Notes under the pieces: model-generated
Databases searched by the model: none
Seen by the model: the letters and a program-made list of their open reading frames with translations, nothing else
What the model was told of the DNA's origin: nothing
NCBI GenBank assembly: GCA_025358075.1
Contig: JANYKU010000088.1
Coordinates: 1-64,000 of the forward strand
DNA: 64,000 nucleotides
Direction: 5' to 3'
From: Ilumatobacteraceae bacterium
Lineage (GTDB): Bacteria > Actinomycetota > Acidimicrobiia > Acidimicrobiales > Ilumatobacteraceae
Program-made: the position numbers and the translations under genes
Shown: piece after piece, positions 59,766-64,000 of the stretch
Position numbering within the stretch: the stretch's first letter is position 1
How the letters are laid out: each line of letters starts with the position of its first letter

Positions 59766-62700
59766 GATTCCTCCTCCGTCTCGGCGAGAGTGTGCGCGGC
59801 CACGTGGACCGGAGCGGACCGCTCGACGCCCGCCAACTGCTCGTAGTGGTGCCACCGCGCAGCCACGTCGGACTCGGCAAGGGCTAGGAGCTGGGCCGCG
59901 CGATTCGGATCACTGCGCCGCAACATCGAGAACCGCGCCTCGCTGTTGGCGAAGTCGGCGTAGGGCACCGATGGTGCCGCGCTGTCGAGCTGGAACGGCT
60001 GCTTCTGCTCGCCCTCACCCGGCTGGAAGCGGTACAGCGGCCAGTGCCCACTCTGAACGGCACTCTTCTGATGAGTCATCGACTCGCTCATGTCGAAGCC
60101 GTGGGCGATGCACGTGCTGTAGGCGATGATCAGCGACATTCCGGGCCATGCTTCCGCCTCGAGCATCGCCTTCACCGTCTGGATGTCACTGGCGCCAAGG
60201 GCGACGTGGGCGACGTAGACGTCGCCGAACGACATCGCCTCGAGCCCGAGATCCTTCTTGGCGATCCCCTTGCCGCCTGCGGCAAACTTTGCGACTGCAC
60301 CTCGCGGCGTCGCCTTCGACGCCTGGCCACCGGTGTTCGAGTAGACCTCGGTGTCGAGCACGAGGACGTTGACGTTGCGGCCACTACCCAACACGTGGTC
60401 GAGGCCGCCGGCACCGATGTCGTAGGCCCATCCATCTCCACCGACGATCCAGACCGTCTTGCGAACCAACGTGCCGATGAGCTCCAGCAGTTGGACGGCA
60501 TCGGGATGGTCGACCGTCGCCAGCGCCGTTCGCAGCTGCTCGACTCGCGCTCGCTGTTCCCTGATCGGCAGCTCGCCGAGATCGTCGATGCTCGACAGAA
60601 TTGCACCGGCGAGCGCCGGGTCGACGAGTGACGGTGAAGCCTTGGCGAGCTTGTCGAGCAGCCCCATCGCGGCGTGCTGCTGGGCGTCGAGCCCGAGCCT
60701 GATGCCGAGACCGAACTCGGCGTTGTCCTCGAACAAGCTGTTGCTCCAGGCCGGGCCGCGGCCCTCGTCGTTGGTGCAATAGGGAGTGGTCGGCAGGTTG
60801 CCGCCGTAGATGCTGCTGCAACCTGTGGCGTTGGCGATCAGGAGATGATCGCCGAACAGCTGGGTGAGCAGCTTTAGGTACGGGGTCTCGCCGCAACCGG
60901 CACATGCGCCACTGAACTCGAACAGCGGTTGGCGAAGCTGACTGGTCTTCACCGATGCCGGGTCCCACAGTGCCGGATCGGTCTCGTGGACCCGCAGGAA
61001 CGCATCCCAGGCGACACGCTCTTCGTCGAGGTGCTCTTCGATCGGGCGCAGGTTGATGCTCTTGCGCTTGACCTCGCTCTTGTCGTGAGCCGGGCAGGCG
61101 GTGACGCAGAGCCCGCAGCCGGTGCAGTCGTCGGGCGCGACCTGCACGGTCAGCGACATGCCGGGAACCTCGCGGCTGCGGAACGACTTGGTCTTCAACA
61201 TCCCGGCGTCGGCCGTGGTCAGCTCGCCGGGCTCGTACACCTTCATCCGAATGGCGGCATGCGGACAGACGATCGCGCACTTCCCGCAATCGATGCAGAG
61301 GTCTGCCTCCCAGATGGGGATCTCCGTGGCGACCGTGCGCTTCTCCACACGGGCGGTGCCGGTCGGGAACGTGCCATCGGGAGGCAACGCGCTGACGGGT
61401 AGGAGGTCACCCTCGCCCGCGAGCATGCGTGCGGTTACCCGCCGCACGAAATCGGTGACCTCGCCCGTGACGGTCGGGCGACGGTGCTTCGTCGCGGTCA
61501 CCGCCGCGCTGACCGGAACGGCGTGGAGCTCGGAGAGGGTGGTGTCGACGGCGGCGATGTTGCGTTGCACGACCACGTCGCCGCGCTTTCCATAGCTCGA
61601 CCGGATGGCGTCTTTCAGCCTGGCGATCGCCTCTTCGGTCGGCAGCACGTCGGCAAGCGCGAAGAAGCAGGTCTGCATCACGGTGTTGACGCGGCCGGCC
61701 AAACCGGCCGCTTCGGCAACCGCCGCAGCGTCGATCGTGTGAAGACGCAACCCTCGCTCGATCACGATCTCTTGCACCTCGACCGGCAAGCGATCCCAGA
61801 CCTGGTCGGCGGGATACGGGCTGTTGATCAGCACCATCGCCCCGGGGGCGGCGACGCTGAGCACGTCGATTCGTTCGAGGAAGTTCCATTGGTGCACGCC
61901 GACGAACGTCGCCTGATCGATCAGGTAGGTGCTGTCGATCGTGTTAGGGTCGAAACGCAGGTGGCTGACCGTCATCGACCCCGACTTCTTCGAGTCGTAC
62001 ACGAAGTAACCCTGCACGACGAGGTCGGTGTTCTTGCCGACGATCTTCACCGTGTTCTTGTTGGCGCCCACGGTGCCGTCGGACCCGAGCCCGAAGAACA
62101 CCGCGCGCACGCGGGCCCGATCGGTGGTGAACGACGGATCGAACGAGAGGCTCGTATGGGTGACATCGTCGATGATCCCGATCGTGAACCCGTTGCGCGG
62201 CGAGTCGACGGCGGCCTCGTCGAACACAGCCTTGACCATCGCCGGCGTGAACTCCTTGCTGCTCAACCCGTAGCGTCCGCCGATCACGCGCGGCGTCTTC
62301 CCGCCTGCCCATGATTCGGCCGAGCTGTGCCACATCGCCGACAGCACATCGAGGTGCAACGGCTCGAACGGAGCGCCTGGCTCTTTGGTGCGGTCGAGCA
62401 CGACGACCGTGCGCGTGCTCGGCGGCAAGGCAGCCAGCAGCGCCTCGGTGGGAAATGGACGGAACAGCCGAACGACCGCGACGCCGACGCGCTCGCCTCT
62501 GCGGCACAACTCGTCGACGGTCTCTTTGACCGCGCCCGCACCGGAACCCATGAGCACGATGACCCGCTCGGCATCCGGCGCCCCGTGATAATCGACGAGG
62601 TGGTACTGCCGACCGGTCAGCTCTGCCAGGCGATCCATCGATGCCTGCACCGCTTCCGGCACGGCGTCGTAGAACGAGTTGCACGCCTCACGTGCCTGAA

Positions 62701-63424
62701 AGAAGACATCCGGGTTCTGCGCACTGCCGCGCAGTACCGGGCGATCGGGATCAAGGCCCCGGGCGCGGTGTGCCGCGACATCGGCAGGGTCGATCATCGC
62801 TTCGAACTGCTCGGCAGTCGGAATCGCCACCGTGCCGACCTCGTGGCTGGTACGGAAACCATCGAAGAAGTGCAAGAAGGGGATCCGCGTTCGCAGCGTC
62901 GTGGCGTGCGCCACCGCGGCGAAGTCGCCCGTCTCTTGAACACTGCTGGCGCAGAGCATCGCGAAGCCGGTCGTACGTGCCGCCATCACATCGCTGTGAT
63001 CGCCGAAGATGCTCAACGCGTGAGTCGCGATGGTGCGGGCGGCGACGTGAATCACCGTCGGAGTCAGCTCGCCGGCGATCTTGAACATGTTGGGGAGCAT
63101 CAGCAACAGACCTTGGCTGGCCGTGAAGGTCGTGCCGAGCGCGCCACGAGTGACCGCGCCGTGGAGGGTGCCCGCAGCACCCGCCTCGCTCTGCATCTCG
63201 ATCACTTCGGGCACAGCGCCCCACAGGTTGGTGCGGCCCTTCGCGCTCCAATCGTCGGCGAGCTCGCCCATCGGTGATGCCGGCGTGATGGGGTAGATCG
63301 CAATCACTTCCGAGGCCAGGTGGGCGATGCGCGCCGCGGCCTCGTTGCCATCTACGACGTCACGCGCGGCACCATTGGGATGTGAAACGGAGGACTCTTC
63401 GGTCACGGTGCTGGCTGTCGTCAT
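59762..63424 (-). CDS. nifJ: Pyruvate:ferredoxin (flavodoxin) oxidoreductase
   Basis: A 1,220-residue single-chain enzyme that oxidises pyruvate with CoA to acetyl-CoA, CO2 and reduced ferredoxin/flavodoxin. Domains in order: TPP/pyruvate-binding POR N-terminal domain (DGNEAAARIAHLASEVIAIYPITPASPMGEL), the gamma domain (AVFFGLGSDGTVGANKNTVKIVG), an EKR region, two [4Fe-4S] motifs (CIDCGKCAIVCPH and CTGCGLCVTACP), and the C-terminal TPP domain with CAGCGETPYLKLLTQLFG, NATGCSSIYGGN, GGDGWAYDIG and NTGGQASKATPRGA. All essential Cys are present. The enzyme is oxygen-sensitive in most bacteria, which points to microaerobic metabolism or a role in an oxygen-tolerant form. Confidence 0.97.
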   Translation of the reverse strand: MTTASTVTEESSVSHPNGAARDVVDGNEAAARIAHLASEVIAIYPITPASPMGELADDWSAKGRTNLWGAVPEVIEMQSEAGAAGTLHGAVTRGALGTTFTASQGLLLMLPNMFKIAGELTPTVIHVAARTIATHALSIFGDHSDVMAARTTGFAMLCASSVQETGDFAAVAHATTLRTRIPFLHFFDGFRTSHEVGTVAIPTAEQFEAMIDPADVAAHRARGLDPDRPVLRGSAQNPDVFFQAREACNSFYDAVPEAVQASMDRLAELTGRQYHLVDYHGAPDAERVIVLMGSGAGAVKETVDELCRRGERVGVAVVRLFRPFPTEALLAALPPSTRTVVVLDRTKEPGAPFEPLHLDVLSAMWHSSAESWAGGKTPRVIGGRYGLSSKEFTPAMVKAVFDEAAVDSPRNGFTIGIIDDVTHTSLSFDPSFTTDRARVRAVFFGLGSDGTVGANKNTVKIVGKNTDLVVQGYFVYDSKKSGSMTVSHLRFDPNTIDSTYLIDQATFVGVHQWNFLERIDVLSVAAPGAMVLINSPYPADQVWDRLPVEVQEIVIERGLRLHTIDAAAVAEAAGLAGRVNTVMQTCFFALADVLPTEEAIARLKDAIRSSYGKRGDVVVQRNIAAVDTTLSELHAVPVSAAVTATKHRRPTVTGEVTDFVRRVTARMLAGEGDLLPVSALPPDGTFPTGTARVEKRTVATEIPIWEADLCIDCGKCAIVCPHAAIRMKVYEPGELTTADAGMLKTKSFRSREVPGMSLTVQVAPDDCTGCGLCVTACPAHDKSEVKRKSINLRPIEEHLDEERVAWDAFLRVHETDPALWDPASVKTSQLRQPLFEFSGACAGCGETPYLKLLTQLFGDHLLIANATGCSSIYGGNLPTTPYCTNDEGRGPAWSNSLFEDNAEFGLGIRLGLDAQQHAAMGLLDKLAKASPSLVDPALAGAILSSIDDLGELPIREQRARVEQLRTALATVDHPDAVQLLELIGTLVRKTVWIVGGDGWAYDIGAGGLDHVLGSGRNVNVLVLDTEVYSNTGGQASKATPRGAVAKFAAGGKGIAKKDLGLEAMSFGDVYVAHVALGASDIQTVKAMLEAEAWPGMSLIIAYSTCIAHGFDMSESMTHQKSAVQSGHWPLYRFQPGEGEQKQPFQLDSAAPSVPYADFANSEARFSMLRRSDPNRAAQLLALAESDVAARWHHYEQLAGVERSAPVHVAAHTLAETEEES

Positions 63425-63787
63425 GCCAAGCACGGTATGACTCAGTTGGACCGATCACCAGGGGCTTTCGGCCCTGCCCGGGTCGAGTCCAGGGCGTTTC
63501 TGGCCACAGCGACGAACGCCGTGGTGTGCCGATGGGGCTGGTGCCGGGGCCAGACGATCGGCTGGCTGATCTTGGCGAAGCCACTCGGGGCGCTACAGGT
63601 GGTGGCGATCTGCTGTGTCATGTTGGCCAGCGCCGCCACTGCCTTTGCCGCAGACGTCGGTCGATGACGAGAGCGCGCCGGCTCACAATGAGTCGACTGC
63701 GCCACGCATGGGCACTTCGACCCTGTCCGGTGACGCCCCTGACCGCTTTGATGGTCTCAGGACGACTCACAGTGAGCAGGGAACCAC
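63425..63787. promoter_or_regulatory. Divergent control region with two near-identical palindromes
   Basis: No convincing gene fits in these 363 bases. CTCACAATGAG (63682-63692) and CTCACAGTGAG (63766-63776) are two copies of CTCAC-A-(A/G)TGAG whose starts are 84 bases apart, close to eight helical turns. The second is a perfect palindrome and lies immediately before the ribosome-binding site of the next gene. Short plus-strand frames here do not look like protein. Confidence 0.45.
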
Positions 63788-64000
63788 ATGAAGTGCCAGG
63801 ATGAAACGGCGGTCGCCCCTGGAACGGTCGTTCCCGAGCGTCGGCGGATGCCCGCCACGCAGTCACCGCGGCACCCCGACTTCATCGCCGTCGTGCTCGA
63901 ACCGCTCGCCAAGCGGTGGCTCGCCGGCGAGTCCGAGCACGTTCTGTCGGTCGACCTGTACAACACGATTCACCCGTGGGCGCTGGCGTTCACCGGCTCG
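63788..64000 (+). CDS. 5' end of an unidentified gene (runs off the window)
   Basis: The frame from the ATG at 63788 is open to the end of the window (71 codons), has high GC at third positions and a CAGGGA Shine-Dalgarno six bases upstream. It reads MKCQDETAVAPGTVVPERRRMPATQ, later RHPDFIAVVLEPLAKRWLAGE and VLSVDLYNTIHPWALAFTGS. No family recognised from this fragment. An alternative start is ATG 63848. Its control region carries the two palindromes. Confidence 0.6.
   Translation, partial: MKCQDETAVAPGTVVPERRRMPATQSPRHPDFIAVVLEPLAKRWLAGESEHVLSVDLYNTIHPWALAFTGS

Noticed and set aside
63437-63667. 76-codon plus-strand frame after nifJ start
   Set aside because: No ribosome-binding site and unnatural composition; the region looks regulatory.

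Overview
High-GC actinobacterial chromosome with housekeeping genes arranged as in Actinomycetota. The likely group is Acidimicrobiia (Ilumatobacter-like). I infer this from gene content and composition only: the block argS-lysA-hom-thrC-rho-rpmE-prfA-prmC, the atp-operon head next to wecA-glyA-rpiB, a secreted DUF1501/DUF1800 pair, and F420- and ferredoxin-type enzymes. No rRNA, CRISPR array, insertion sequence or prophage was seen.

Layout. 1-4140 (minus): start of atpB, two small ATP-synthase accessory membrane proteins, a WecA/MraY-type glycosyltransferase, glyA and rpiB. 4197-10983 (mostly plus): a thiolase-like protein, nucleoside hydrolase, a zinc dehydrogenase, an S9 peptidase and a TerB-like protein. 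11023-26838 (minus): prmC, prfA, an unknown gene, the DUF1501/DUF1800 pair, rpmE, rho, thrC, hom, an LPXTG surface protein, lysA and argS. A tRNA-Arg(CCG) follows on the plus strand. 27076-34166 (minus): a tight catabolic-looking operon of luciferase-like oxidoreductase, two-subunit CoA-transferase, three-subunit molybdenum hydroxylase and a PxpA-like protein. 34306-42187: M16 peptidase lipoprotein, Ogt and Ada-AlkA DNA-repair genes, an MFS transporter and an acyl-CoA dehydrogenase.

42314-48406 is a nitrogen-control locus: an orphan winged-helix protein, a GlnD-like protein with no nucleotidyltransferase domain and a decayed HD domain, true GlnD, and, facing them, amtB-glnK. The winged-helix/GlnD-like pair is the best candidate here for an undescribed regulatory module. 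48798-52919: an FrhB-like iron-sulfur protein behind a leader hairpin, a TerC-family protein controlled by a clear yybP-ykoY manganese riboswitch, a conserved unknown and a DUF222/HNH nuclease.

52999-57525 is the accessory part: a radical SAM/SPASM enzyme divergent from a split-barrel flavoprotein, a frameshifted BNR-repeat pseudogene, a fragment of an EthD gene, a PhyH-like dioxygenase, a small membrane protein and a flavin reductase. The window ends with a zinc dehydrogenase, a dihydroorotate-dehydrogenase-like protein coupled to pyruvate:ferredoxin oxidoreductase (nifJ), and the start of an unknown gene preceded by two matching palindromes.
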